Positions 48,085 to 55,860 of a stretch of DNA of 64,000 nucleotides are shown here, piece by piece. Positions within the stretch are counted from its first letter, which is position 1. Each line of letters opens with the position of its first letter. This stretch comes from a virus. The position numbers and the translations under genes were made by a program. Location of the stretch: IMG/VR virus record IMGVR_UViG_3300048687_000087, positions 1 through 64,000 of that record; one strand, 5' to 3'. A model generated the notes under the pieces. It saw only the letters and a program-made list of their open reading frames with translations. It searched no databases and had not been told where the DNA came from.

Positions 48085-48516
48085 ATGGCCACCGTCTGCA
48101 AGTTCTACCGCGGGGAAAGACCCCAACTGATCCCGCCCAACGAGTGGACGCTCGTCACCTACGAGGCCGTCCTCAGCAACGACCGCAAGATGGCTCGCGA
48201 TGCGGCCCTGATCCAGCCGCCGTTCGACGGCGACTTCCTCTGGTTCCGCAACCTCCGCTGGGGCGCCATCGTGCTCCCCGACGGCGACCTCCGCCAGCGG
48301 CAGATCATGTCCCGCTTCATCCGCGACCCGCACGGCATCCGCGACGACACCGGAGCCGACGACCGCACCGCCACACCCGGCCGCTCCTGGCAGACCGTGA
48401 GCTGGGCATTCGCAGGCCAGGCCAACATGCCCGTCGGCGTCGAAGTCTGGCACGACCACCACGAACCGTGGGCCCTCGAACACGCCCAATTCGTCGGCTG
48501 CACCGGCGACTACTAG
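48085..48516 (+). CDS. Hypothetical protein before endolysin, 143 aa
   Basis: ATG 48085 follows GAGGAGG. The product is beta- and Trp-rich (PPFDGDFLWFRNLRWGAIVL, VSWAFAGQANMPVGVEVWHD) with many His/Asp. It could be a small jelly-roll or tail-tip protein. It is the first gene after the operator pair. No family is recognised. Confidence 0.6.
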   Translation: MATVCKFYRGERPQLIPPNEWTLVTYEAVLSNDRKMARDAALIQPPFDGDFLWFRNLRWGAIVLPDGDLRQRQIMSRFIRDPHGIRDDTGADDRTATPGRSWQTVSWAFAGQANMPVGVEVWHDHHEPWALEHAQFVGCTGDY

Positions 48517-48529
48517 AAGAGAGCCCCGC

Positions 48530-49378
48530 ATGGCCACACCGCTCACCGCGGACCGTCTCCTCGCCGCCCTCAAGGCCGAAGGCGTGAAGGTCGCCGAACA
48601 CTCCGGATGGCGAACCCACAACCGCAACAGCGTGGGCACGTGGGGAGGCGTCAACGGCGTCCTCATCCACCACACCGCCGGCAGTAACAGCCTCGGCGTT
48701 GTCTACTCAGGCCGTTCCGACCTGCCCGGCCCGCTCGCTCACACGCACCTCGCCAAGACGGGCACGGCGACCATGGTCGGCAACGGCCGCGCCAACCATG
48801 CCGGCAAAGCCGCCGTCAACGCGTTCAACGCGCTCGTCAACGAGTCCGCCACCCACCCGAAGCCATCCGCCGCATCCGGCACCGTCGACGGCAACGCCCA
48901 CCTGTACGGCATCGAAATCGAGAACCTCGGCAACGGACGCGACCCATACCCCGCCGTGCAATACGACGCCGCCGTCCGCTGGGCCGCTGCGATCTGCCGC
49001 GCACACGGCTGGTCCGCGAACTCGGTCGCCGGCCACAAGGAGACGTCCGTCGAAGGCAAGGTCGACCCGTCCTTCGACATGAACAAGTTCCGCACCGACG
49101 TCGCGGAACGCCTCAAGCACGCCGCCAGCTGGAGCCCCGGCGGCGCCACGACCCCTTCGACGAGCGGAGAACTCGACATGGACGCCAAGGCTGTTCACGA
49201 AGCCGTATGGGGCCGGGACGCGATCCCGTCCCCGACCACCGTGTCCACGCACAAGACCAACACCACGTGGAAGGCGGAAAGCTACCTCCCCGAGATCATC
49301 GACCGCCTGTCCCGCCTCACCGACAAGGTCGACGCACTCACCACGACCGTCGACGAACTCAGCAAGAAGGTGAGCTGA
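48530..49378 (+). CDS. Endolysin, N-acetylmuramoyl-L-alanine amidase (Amidase_2), 282 aa
   Basis: Residues about 38-195 form an Amidase_2 domain: GVLIHHTAG (H47/H48), YGIEIENLGNG and SVAGHKETSVEGKVDPSFDM, with H169 and the late Asp completing the zinc site. It cuts the sugar-peptide bond of peptidoglycan at lysis. The C-terminal part after a Thr/Ser linker carries a coiled coil (LPEIIDRLSRLTDKVDALTT) rather than a standard wall-binding domain. A holin follows 2 nt later. Confidence 0.88.
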   Translation: MATPLTADRLLAALKAEGVKVAEHSGWRTHNRNSVGTWGGVNGVLIHHTAGSNSLGVVYSGRSDLPGPLAHTHLAKTGTATMVGNGRANHAGKAAVNAFNALVNESATHPKPSAASGTVDGNAHLYGIEIENLGNGRDPYPAVQYDAAVRWAAAICRAHGWSANSVAGHKETSVEGKVDPSFDMNKFRTDVAERLKHAASWSPGGATTPSTSGELDMDAKAVHEAVWGRDAIPSPTTVSTHKTNTTWKAESYLPEIIDRLSRLTDKVDALTTTVDELSKKVS

Positions 49379-49380
49379 CC

Positions 49381-49737
49381 ATGAAGATCTTCGGCCGTGA
49401 GCCTGTCGTCGTCCTCAACACGTTGTCCGCGATCCTCGGCCTGGTCGTGTCGCTCGGCATCACCAGCCTGTCGGCAGCGACCGCGGGCGGCATCGTCGCT
49501 GTCGTCTCCGCGATCCTCGGCGCCATCGCCGCCGCCATGACCCGCCCCGTCGCCCCGCAAGCCTTCACCGCTGTCGTCACTGCGGGCGCCGTCCTCGTCG
49601 GCACGTTCGGCTACGAGGTCTCTCAAGGAACCATCGGCGCCATCAACACGGCCGTCCTCGCGGTCCTGACGCTCCTGACCCGCGCACAGGTCACGCCGTC
49701 GAGCCCGACCGCGCCAGCAACCTCGACGAACGTCTGA
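49381..49737 (+). CDS. Putative holin, 118 aa
   Basis: It has three to four hydrophobic segments (LNTLSAILGLVVSLGITSLS, GGIVAVVSAILGAIAAAM, FTAVVTAGAVLVGTFG, IGAINTAVLAVLTLLT) and a polar C-terminus. It sits directly after the endolysin, the usual holin place in actinophages. Confidence 0.78.
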   Translation: MKIFGREPVVVLNTLSAILGLVVSLGITSLSAATAGGIVAVVSAILGAIAAAMTRPVAPQAFTAVVTAGAVLVGTFGYEVSQGTIGAINTAVLAVLTLLTRAQVTPSSPTAPATSTNV

Positions 49738-49751
49738 CGTAGGAGCACCAC

Positions 49752-50045
49752 GTGCCCGATGAGCCGACCCTCGGCGAGGTCATCCGACGCTTCGAGGACC
49801 GGTTCACCGACGTCCGAGACGACATCCAAGACCTCGGTAAAAACCTTGAGAAGAAGGTCGACCAGCGGATCTACGACCTGCGGCACGACGCACTCGCCGC
49901 CCGCGTAGCCACGCTGGAGACACTTCGGGAGAAGGATGCCGAACGGATCGTCGCCACCCGCAGGTGGCTGATCGGCGCGGTCATCGTGCCGCTGATCGGC
50001 ATCCTCCTGCCCGTCATCATTCTGTTGCTGGGAGCGGGCTCATGA
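49752..50045 (+). CDS. Second holin-like/coiled-coil membrane protein, 97 aa
   Basis: GTG 49752 follows AGGAG. A charged coiled coil (FTDVRDDIQDLGKNLEKKVD) precedes a C-terminal membrane helix (LIGAVIVPLIGILLPVIILL). Proteins of this form pair with holins in actinophages (DUF2746-like). It may be an antiholin or spanin-like factor; that is not determined. It overlaps the next ATG. Confidence 0.65.
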   Translation: MPDEPTLGEVIRRFEDRFTDVRDDIQDLGKNLEKKVDQRIYDLRHDALAARVATLETLREKDAERIVATRRWLIGAVIVPLIGILLPVIILLLGAGS

Positions 50046-50704
50046 CGCGATCAGCGATCCGCACCGAAGAACGCCGCTGGCGCCGCGGCGACCTCCTCGC
50101 CATCTGCGCAGCCATCATCTTCGGTATCGCCATGGCGTGGATCGTCCTGCGTGTACAGGCACTGACCAGCGACCTCCAAACCCAGTACGTGGCCCGCGAT
50201 GCACTCGCCCGTCAGGTGGAACGCCTCGGCGGGCAGCCCGTAGGCGGCCCGCCCGGATCGCGCGGCGAACCGGGCAAGACGGTCCGAGGCCCCCGCGGAG
50301 AGAGCGGCCCCAAGGGCGATACCGGGAAGACCGGTAGCCCCGGCCCGACTGGATCGCCCGGCAAGAACGGTGCGGACGGAGACGCCGGCAACGACGGGGC
50401 GGACGGCGTCGGGGAGAACGGCGAGAGCGGCGCCCCCGGCAATGCTGGCGTCGACGGTCAACAGGGCGCCCAGGGCGAACCAGGGCCCGCAGGACCACAA
50501 GGCGAACCCGGGGCAGCTGGCGCCGATGGCGCCGATGGGAAGGATGGCCGCGACGGGCAAACCTGCCCCGACGGCTACTCACTGCAGGCGCCGGTCGACG
50601 ACCCGGACGCACTCATCTGCCGCCGTGACAGCGCACCCAACGAAGAACCCGACCCCGCGCCTTCCACGGCCGCCCTGGATCCACAACGCCGCCAATACCC
50701 ATAG
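50042..50704 (+). CDS. Membrane-anchored collagen-like protein, 220 aa
   Basis: An N-terminal membrane helix (LLAICAAIIFGIAMAWIVLR) and short coiled coil are followed by about 30 Gly-X-Y triplets (GSRGEPGKTVRGPRGESGPK and onwards) and a C-terminal CPDGYSLQAPVDDPDALIC loop. Collagen-like repeats form trimers and occur in phage fibres; here the membrane anchor suggests host-envelope display. It lies at the end of the lysis genes. Confidence 0.8.
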   Translation: MTRSAIRTEERRWRRGDLLAICAAIIFGIAMAWIVLRVQALTSDLQTQYVARDALARQVERLGGQPVGGPPGSRGEPGKTVRGPRGESGPKGDTGKTGSPGPTGSPGKNGADGDAGNDGADGVGENGESGAPGNAGVDGQQGAQGEPGPAGPQGEPGAAGADGADGKDGRDGQTCPDGYSLQAPVDDPDALICRRDSAPNEEPDPAPSTAALDPQRRQYP

Positions 50705-50764
50705 GGAAGCCCGCAATATGGGGGCACGGTGGTAGGAGGAGGCGGCGTTCCGGCTTGGGTGCGA

Positions 50765-51100
50765 CTAGGGCTCGACGAACGGGGCCGGGCCGAGACCTGC
50801 GAGGCCAACCTCCGTGCTGCCGCTGGTTGCCATGAACCTGCTCTCCCTGCCGTTCGGCATGCGGAGAACCCCTGGAGCGGCGTCGAACAGGTCGATGTTG
50901 CTGGACGGGTCGGTGAGCGTGACGCTGCCCGCCCACGTGCTGTCGCGGTCGGACTCCCGGTTGTCGGTGCGTGTTGGGTCGTACCGCAGCACCAGGGACG
51001 CGGTGACTTCAGCTTCCCGCCCATCCGGGAACAAGACCGTCGCGGGGCCAACGTAGCGGTGCCGGCCGTCGCCGGGATGAAAGGGAGCTCGCTCTGCCAT
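50765..51100 (-). CDS. Small hypothetical protein, 111 aa
   Basis: Read leftward from ATG 51100. The beta-rich product reads GDGRHRYVGPATVLFPDGRE and then LVLRYDPTRTDNRESDRDST. It is convergent with the collagen-like gene and divergent from the serine recombinase. No family is recognised. Confidence 0.6.
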   Translation of the reverse strand: MAERAPFHPGDGRHRYVGPATVLFPDGREAEVTASLVLRYDPTRTDNRESDRDSTWAGSVTLTDPSSNIDLFDAAPGVLRMPNGRESRFMATSGSTEVGLAGLGPAPFVEP

Positions 51101-51220
51101 GCGCGGAGGCTAGCCCTGAATCTGTTCGAACGGGACCCGGGCAACCGTTCCGAACAACTAGGTAGCGCATAACGTTCCCTGGAGCGCTGCGAGTTGGTGT
51201 TCGGCGCGCGACATCGGGGC

Positions 51221-51353
51221 GTTCATCAATCGGTCGTTACGCGCGATCGGCAGTTGATGAACGTAGGTCTGGCGTAGATGCACCCGAACTCGTTCATCAA
51301 ACGGTTCAACAACAGATAGCGTTCAACTAGGCATCCACACCCCTTAGTTGAAT
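51221..51353. repeat. res-like repeat cluster upstream of serine recombinase
   Basis: GTTCATCAA occurs at 51221-51229 and 51292-51300, with its inverse TTGATGAAC at 51254-51262. GTTCAAC recurs at 51304 and 51321, and TTAGTTGAAT at 51344-51353 is inverted relative to GTTCAACTA. Paired inverted subsites in a short region before a resolvase gene are the hallmark of res sites. Confidence 0.6.
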
Positions 51354-51363
51354 GCGAGGCTGC

Positions 51364-51978
51364 ATGGCTCTGGTCGGGCTCGTCCGAGTTTCAACCGACA
51401 AGCAGAACGTTGACCGCCAGCACGACGCGCTCGACCCGCTCTGCGTCAAGGTCTTCGAGGAGAAGGTGTCCGGCAAGCTGGCCGTCGATGAACGCCCCGG
51501 CCTCAGCGCCGCCCTCGACTACCTTCGCGACGGCGACATGCTCGCCGTCCAGGAAGTCGACCGCCTCGGCCGCGACACACTGACCGGCCTCATGACCATC
51601 GCCGAACTCTTCAAGCGGGACATCGCCGTCAAGGTCCTCGAAGGTGTCGGCGCCGGCGAGCACAAGGAGTCGAACCTTCTCCTCGAACTCGCTCTCGTCC
51701 TGGCTGCGGAACGGCGACGCGACATCGTCCGCAAAACGAACGACGGCCTCGCGGCTGCCCGTGCGCGGGGACGAGTAGGCGGGCGACGCCCCGTAATGAC
51801 GGAGGCGCTGACGATCCAAGCCGTCGCCCTGCAAGCCAAGGGCTTCAGTCTCAAGCAGATCCAGCCGCACCTCCGGATCGCCGAAGGCAAGAACAAGGGG
51901 AAGAACCCCAGCGTCGGCGCCATCTCGCAGGCGCTCCGAGGGCACGACGAAACGTCAGCGGTGGCAAGCGACGACTAA
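51364..51978 (+). CDS. Serine recombinase (resolvase/invertase type), 204 aa
   Basis: ATG 51364 is preceded by GAGG at 5 nt. The catalytic domain starts ALVGLVRVSTDKQNVDRQHD, with the nucleophile Ser in VRVS, and continues with QEVDRLGRDTLTGLM and LALVLAAERRRDIVRKTNDG. A short C-terminal HTH (TEALTIQAVALQAKGFSLKQ) binds DNA. The size fits resolvases, which resolve multimers, not large integrases. Repeats at 51221-51353 are the probable target. Confidence 0.88.
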   Translation: MALVGLVRVSTDKQNVDRQHDALDPLCVKVFEEKVSGKLAVDERPGLSAALDYLRDGDMLAVQEVDRLGRDTLTGLMTIAELFKRDIAVKVLEGVGAGEHKESNLLLELALVLAAERRRDIVRKTNDGLAAARARGRVGGRRPVMTEALTIQAVALQAKGFSLKQIQPHLRIAEGKNKGKNPSVGAISQALRGHDETSAVASDD

Positions 51979-51985
51979 CCCCGGG

Positions 51986-52414
51986 TCACGGCATCGGCAC
52001 GTGAACGGCTTGCTCCTGACCGTCCCACGTGAAGTGGAGCGTCGTCGGAACGTTGGCCATGGAGGTCACGAGGAACTGGCAAGCCTGACGGGCCTCCAGC
52101 GCGCTACCCAGCGGGTCCTCCCACTGGACACGGCCTTCGTCCTCAGGCGTGAGGGCGATCCCGACCGCTGGCATGCCTCCCTTATTGAACAGGCGGTAGA
52201 CGTGCCGCCCCGCGACTTCGATGACCAACTCCACCTTTGGTTTGGCCTGCTCGACCTGAAACTCCAGCGCGGCAGCTGCTGTGCTCGCAGACTTGATGGC
52301 GGTATCTGCTGACCTTTTGCTGGCGCGCCAGGAGAAGTAGCTGAAACTGGCGGCGACGATGGCGACAGCCACAGCGGCCCAGGCCGGAACCGTTCCCCAC
52401 TCCATGCCTTTCAT
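51986..52414 (-). CDS. Single-TM hypothetical protein, 142 aa
   Basis: Read leftward from ATG 52414 or 52405. One membrane helix (VPAWAAVAVAIVAASFSYFS) is followed by a short coiled coil and a beta domain (PKVELVIEVAGRHVYRLFNK). Its stop is convergent with the recombinase stop 7 nt away. This shape (TM plus Ig-like domain) is frequent in Streptomyces with no known role. Confidence 0.65.
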   Translation of the reverse strand: MKGMEWGTVPAWAAVAVAIVAASFSYFSWRASKRSADTAIKSASTAAAALEFQVEQAKPKVELVIEVAGRHVYRLFNKGGMPAVGIALTPEDEGRVQWEDPLGSALEARQACQFLVTSMANVPTTLHFTWDGQEQAVHVPMP

Positions 52415-52446
52415 GTCCGGACCGTAGCGTCACCGCTGGCTTCTGA

Positions 52447-52659
52447 CTACGCCGCTTCGTAGTGGTGCGCTCGTCCACCCCGCCATTTCACCCAGGCAGG
52501 ATCGTCGAGGAGGGGGTCGGCGTCGGGGAGTCCGGCCCGCCGCAGGAACTCGAGGACGTCCGCGTCGGAGTGCGCCAGCCCGAGGATCTGGCCGCGCACG
52601 GTGACGCGCCGGCCGCCTGTACCGGACGGCGGGTGCACGATGATCGGGGCGCTCGCCAT
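52447..52659 (-). CDS. Small hypothetical protein, 70 aa
   Basis: Read leftward from ATG 52659. It reads IIVHPPSGTGGRRVTVRGQI, then LGLAHSDADVLEFLRRAGLP and DDPAWVKWRGGRAHHYEAA. Close relatives are common in Streptomyces phages and plasmids, without function. It is divergent from the HTH gene at 52774. Confidence 0.7.
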   Translation of the reverse strand: MASAPIIVHPPSGTGGRRVTVRGQILGLAHSDADVLEFLRRAGLPDADPLLDDPAWVKWRGGRAHHYEAA

Positions 52660-52773
52660 ACGTCCAGGGTGCGACGACTGGGCTCGGCTCGCAGGTCGCG
52701 TGTCCGCTTGCCCAGAAAATCGAACACGTGGTCTATTTAAAGAGGTGATCACGACTACTGGGAGGTGGGATCG

Positions 52774-53019
52774 ATGGCCCTCACGTCGCAGAACTGGCAG
52801 CCGACCGAAGTCCGCCAGGAAGCGATCCAGCGCGCACACCGCGAATGGATGGTCGAGTACGGCGAGGAGCCCAGGGTGAGCGACCTCGCCACGAAGGTCG
52901 GCGTCGCCCCCTCCACCATCAGCCTCCAGCTCAAGCGGCTCCGCGCCGCCGGCGTCGACATCCGTACCCGCGGCCCGCGCGCCAGCCGCAAATGCCGACA
53001 CTGTGGCGAGTGGTCGTGA
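52774..53019 (+). CDS. LexA/HTH-type DNA-binding protein, 81 aa
   Basis: GGAGG lies 8 nt before ATG 52774. The start is TEVRQEAIQRAHREWMVEYG, then VSDLATKVGVAPSTISLQLK, a winged helix of the LexA N-terminal type, ending in KCRHCGEWS. It lacks the LexA protease half. It probably regulates the phage or an SOS-like response; the target is unknown. The next gene overlaps the stop (GTGA). Confidence 0.72.
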   Translation: MALTSQNWQPTEVRQEAIQRAHREWMVEYGEEPRVSDLATKVGVAPSTISLQLKRLRAAGVDIRTRGPRASRKCRHCGEWS

Positions 53020-53204
53020 CCGCACCCGGCAGATACCGGCTCACCCTCACCGTCGACGGCCACGCGATCGCGGACGGCTGGTGGGGCCTGCACGCGACCG
53101 CGGACGGGAGAATGAAGGACTGGATCGGACTCCACGGCCGCGACGGCGCCCGCATCGAACTCGTCGACACCGAAACCGGGGACGTCATCCGAAGCTGGCC
53201 GTAG
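53016..53204 (+). CDS. Small beta-rich protein, 62 aa
   Basis: GTG 53016 overlaps the HTH gene's stop. The product reads APGRYRLTLTVDGHAIADGW, then WIGLHGRDGARIELVDTETG, a small beta fold. It is coupled to the regulator, so it may modulate it. A 10-bp hairpin follows at 53272-53301. Confidence 0.6.
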   Translation: MTAPGRYRLTLTVDGHAIADGWWGLHATADGRMKDWIGLHGRDGARIELVDTETGDVIRSWP

Positions 53205-53271
53205 CCCGACGTTGTCAGTCCCCGCGGCTACGCTGATCGCATCACATCCGCGTTGCTGGTTGCACGCGAAA

Positions 53272-53301
53272 GCGCCCCGCCGAGTGGAACCGGCGGGGCG
53301 C
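53272..53301 (+). terminator. 10-bp hairpin before the DUF6221-like gene
   Basis: GCGCCCCGCC and GGCGGGGCGC pair perfectly around a 10-nt loop, ending 16 nt before the next start. It may terminate upstream transcription or control the downstream leader. Confidence 0.55.
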
Positions 53302-53317
53302 ACACCTTGGAGGGGCA

Positions 53318-53680
53318 ATGGACGATCTGGTGCAGTGGCTCGGCGAGCAGCTCGACGAGGACGAGCGGATCGCGCGGGCGGTTACGACCGAAGGCGTCTG
53401 GCGGGTGGGGAGTTCTCACGGCGGGGCCACCGTCGAGGGTGAGGGGTGGTCCGTGGCCGGGGCGGATGCTCTGGACGGGGCTCACATCGCCGAGCATGAT
53501 CCGGCGCGGGTGCTGCGCGAGATCGACGCCAAGCGTGATCTGCTCCGCTTCGTCAAGGGTGTCCACGACCACCACGAGACGTTCATTTCGGGTGTCGCCT
53601 CTCGGCTGGAGCAGACGCTCCGCCTGTTCGCTGCGGCCTACGTGGACCGGACCGGCTACCGCGAGGAGTGGCGGCCGTGA
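53318..53680 (+). CDS. DUF6221-like protein, 120 aa
   Basis: TTGGAGGGG precedes ATG 53318. The start MDDLVQWLGEQLDEDERIAR, the middle HIAEHDPARVLREIDAKRDL and the end VDRTGYREEWRP match the very common Streptomyces family DUF6221. Its function is unknown. Confidence 0.82.
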   Translation: MDDLVQWLGEQLDEDERIARAVTTEGVWRVGSSHGGATVEGEGWSVAGADALDGAHIAEHDPARVLREIDAKRDLLRFVKGVHDHHETFISGVASRLEQTLRLFAAAYVDRTGYREEWRP

Positions 53681-53767
53681 TCTACCGCCTGTAGCGAGAT
53701 GTCGTCGACGGCTTCTGGGGCGGCCTCGACTACATCCGGTTCTGCCGGTGGATCCCGTAGCCGAGGG

Positions 53768-54031
53768 CTAGGCCGCCTCGGCTTCCGCCCCCGGGTGTCG
53801 CACGATCTTCTTCACAGCCATCTCGAGCGCCTGCGGGATCGTCGTCCGGGCAGCTGTCGCGGCCTCCAGCCACGCTTCCCACAGCGCCTGCCATTCCGCG
53901 TGCTGCTCCTCAGCCCAGCCCTTGTCGCGGGTCGGGGGACCGAATCGTTCCTGCAGCTCCTGCACGCGCCGGTACGCGTCATCGGCAGCCTGCTGTAGCT
54001 GAATCATCTCCGGGGTAGGTGCATCACTCAC
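53768..54031 (-). CDS. Small coiled protein, 87 aa
   Basis: Read leftward from GTG 54031. The product is helical (QLQQAADDAYRRVQELQERF, WLEAATAARTTIPQALEM) and basic near its end. It follows the small gene at 54041 within a few bases, so the two are probably co-transcribed. No family is recognised. Confidence 0.6.
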   Translation of the reverse strand: MSDAPTPEMIQLQQAADDAYRRVQELQERFGPPTRDKGWAEEQHAEWQALWEAWLEAATAARTTIPQALEMAVKKIVRHPGAEAEAA

Positions 54032-54040
54032 AGGCGGATA

Positions 54041-54220
54041 TTACGCCGCCTCCACGATCTCCCCACGAACCGCCGCCGCCCACTCCACGATGAGGAGTTC
54101 GTAGCGGGCGCGCTGTTCAGTGGTGAGCCGCATGGCAGGGTGTGGCCACAGCCCACGGATCTCCTCATTTACGACCGCGGCCGAGCGCGCACGGCCCGAG
54201 GCCGGGGGAGTGGGAGGCAT
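54041..54220 (-). CDS. Small helical protein, 59 aa
   Basis: Read leftward from ATG 54220. The sequence starts MPPTPPASGRARSAAVVNEE and continues IRGLWPHPAMRLTTEQRARY. No ribosome site is visible and a TAGCGG box lies close upstream, so translation may be leaderless. Codon bias supports it. Confidence 0.5.
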   Translation of the reverse strand: MPPTPPASGRARSAAVVNEEIRGLWPHPAMRLTTEQRARYELLIVEWAAAVRGEIVEAA

Positions 54221-54283
54221 ACGGAGAACGGTAGTCCGCTACACCGACAGTGATCCATAGGCAGCGAAACCGGCATATGCGAT

Positions 54284-54520
54284 CTACGGCGTTGGCAACT
54301 CCGTGACGAACGTGCCCATGCCGACCTGCATCTCAGCGAGCCCCGCGGCCCGAAGCTCCGTCAGCACCCGCCGCGCGGTCGCCTGCGCGATGCCGAACTC
54401 GTCGACGATCCCGAACACCCCAGGCAGCTTCGACCCGGGCGGATACGTCCCGTCGGCGATCCGCTCCTCGTAGATCACGTACACCTGCCGCCACCGCGGT
54501 ACGTCGGGCTCCCACTTCAT
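54284..54520 (-). CDS. GntR winged helix alone, no effector domain, 78 aa
   Basis: Read leftward from ATG 54520. The entire product is one GntR HTH: RWRQVYVIYEERIADGTYPP, GSKLPGVFGIVDEFGIAQAT and the wing AGLAEMQVGMGTFV. The C-terminal UTRA or FCD domain is missing. The leader contains CTAGCTA repeats that share the GCTARCTAGGG core with the early promoter at 58.9 kb. It may control the divergent genes at 54668 or compete for a shared operator. Confidence 0.75.
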   Translation of the reverse strand: MKWEPDVPRWRQVYVIYEERIADGTYPPGSKLPGVFGIVDEFGIAQATARRVLTELRAAGLAEMQVGMGTFVTELPTP

Positions 54521-54579
54521 GATCCCGAAGCTAAGCGGACCAACTCATACGGGCGAGGCAAGCCAGTCCAGATGTCCTA

Positions 54580-54595
54580 GCTACCCTAGCTAGCT
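54580..54595. promoter_or_regulatory. GCTARCTAGGG operator, copy near GntR gene
   Basis: AGCTACCCTAGCTAGC reads GCTAGCTAGGGTAGCT on the minus strand. Its first 11 bases match the duplicated GCTAACTAGGG at 58929 and 58952 except for one purine change. It lies in the divergent region between 54520 and 54668. Confidence 0.5.
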
Positions 54596-54667
54596 ACTCT
54601 GGGGCCAATAGAACCCCCGCATCCGCAGGCACGGACCGGGGGCAGGCCGACGGAGTGGAGCGTCGAC

Positions 54668-54853
54668 ATGACCCAGCCTAACCAGCCCCCCGCGATCACC
54701 ACAGACGCCCGCTACTGCTGCCACTGCGGGAAACTCACCCGCGAGCCGATAGTCGTCGCCCGCGCCTTCTCCTCGAGCGGTGCAGGGTCCGCCGTCTACG
54801 CCTGCCCTGACGACGCTCCCCGCTACCGGATCGACGACGGGAGCCAGCCGTGA
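54668..54853 (+). CDS. Small zinc-ribbon-like protein, 61 aa
   Basis: GGAGTGGAG precedes ATG 54668. The sequence ARYCCHCGKLTREPIVVARA has a CxxC and a further Cys in VYACPDD. It belongs to a set of Cys-rich small proteins widespread in Streptomyces elements. It overlaps the next GTG by 4 nt. Confidence 0.7.
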   Translation: MTQPNQPPAITTDARYCCHCGKLTREPIVVARAFSSSGAGSAVYACPDDAPRYRIDDGSQP

Positions 54854-55041
54854 AACGGGAGCCCCAGGTCGAGATCACCCACGTGTGCTTCATCCGGAAA
54901 CCCGACGATGTCATCCGCTGTACGCGCCTCCCCGGGCATGACGGCGACCATCACGACTACCTCTCCGGGGTGACCGACATGCGCGGCCGGCGGCCTGGCG
55001 TGTGGTGGCCGCGGCGGCCCGGTGAGACGCAGTTCGACTGA
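54850..55041 (+). CDS. Small Cys/His motif protein, 63 aa
   Basis: GTG 54850 overlaps the preceding stop. The centre reads CTRLPGHDGDHHDY, the same C-x-LP-GHDG-HH motif as the C-terminus of the protein at 106-1227. The shared motif suggests a common ligand or metal site. A strong terminator follows at 55045. Confidence 0.68.
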   Translation: MKREPQVEITHVCFIRKPDDVIRCTRLPGHDGDHHDYLSGVTDMRGRRPGVWWPRRPGETQFD

Positions 55042-55044
55042 GCT

Positions 55045-55095
55045 CCCGCCCGCCATCGACGGCGGATTTCCCGGTGGCGGGCGGGCCTTTTATAT
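55045..55095 (+). terminator. Intrinsic terminator
   Basis: CCCGCCCGCC and GGCGGGCGGG form a 10-bp stem with a 21-nt loop, then CCTTTTATATT. It starts 3 nt after the stop at 55041. Confidence 0.8.
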
Positions 55096-55198
55096 TACAG
55101 GCGGTGACGGATGCTTCACACGGGGTGCGAAAAGAGTGCCGGGACTCTTGCACCGTGCACGGTTACGGCATATGACATTGAACGCGAAAGTAAGTAGC

Positions 55199-55229
55199 GC
55201 CCGCCGAGCCCGGACCCCGCTTGGCGGGC
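55199..55229 (-). terminator. Terminator of the leftward GntR gene
   Basis: GCCCGCC / GGCGGGC pair across 17 nt just past the stop at 55232, with a modest T content on the minus strand. Confidence 0.5.
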
Positions 55230-55231
55230 AC

Positions 55232-55846
55232 TCAAGTACCAAGCCGGATCCGCCACCGGTCCATCGGCAGGATCAGGTCCGCCGTCTCCACAGGAGCGCC
55301 ATGTTCGTCAAACCGGGTCCGTGCCACGCGATACGCCACGGTGTCCACCAGCAAGCCAAGAGCATGCGCCTGCTCCTCACCGAGCTCGACAGTGGACAAC
55401 TCGGCAACGAACGCGACATGAAGGCGGCGCCGACCGCGCCACCAGGTGGAAACGAGCATTGCCGACCGGCCGCCGGGATCGAGGCATTCGACGGTCTCGT
55501 GCTGCAGCTGGGACCGGGCGGGAACGGCGAGGCGTGCGGAGAGCTCGTCGGTGGCCGGCCGTGGACGGGTGTCGGTGGTCTCGCTCGCATACGGCCAATC
55601 AGCGTCCACGTCGGTGAGAGTGCGCACGGCAGCAGGATGCGCGACATAGACGTGTTTTCGCTCCTCGCCCTCAAGAACTCCCTCCCTGCGGAGGAGGTTG
55701 TAGGCGAGCCTCATCGTCTGCTCGTTGACGTCGTACTCGGCTGCGAGTTCGCGACGTGAGGGCAGGTCTTGGCCGACGGTCCAGTCACCTCGGGTGATGC
55801 GGTGGCGGATGTCGTTGGCGATGCGCCGGTAACGCGCGACTGCCAT
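55232..55846 (-). CDS. GntR-family regulator, 204 aa
   Basis: Read leftward from ATG 55846. The HTH spans about residues 5-70 (YRRIANDIRHRITRGDWTVG, ELAAEYDVNEQTMRLAYNLL). The C-terminal part is a short UTRA-like domain (RSAMLVSTWWRGRRRLHVAF, ADLILPMDRWRIRL). It is shorter than the typical 240 aa. Upstream, TTGATC repeats and a 14-bp palindrome (55914-55927) may be its operator. Confidence 0.82.
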   Translation of the reverse strand: MAVARYRRIANDIRHRITRGDWTVGQDLPSRRELAAEYDVNEQTMRLAYNLLRREGVLEGEERKHVYVAHPAAVRTLTDVDADWPYASETTDTRPRPATDELSARLAVPARSQLQHETVECLDPGGRSAMLVSTWWRGRRRLHVAFVAELSTVELGEEQAHALGLLVDTVAYRVARTRFDEHGAPVETADLILPMDRWRIRLGT

Positions 55847-55860
55847 CCAGACCCCTGCCG

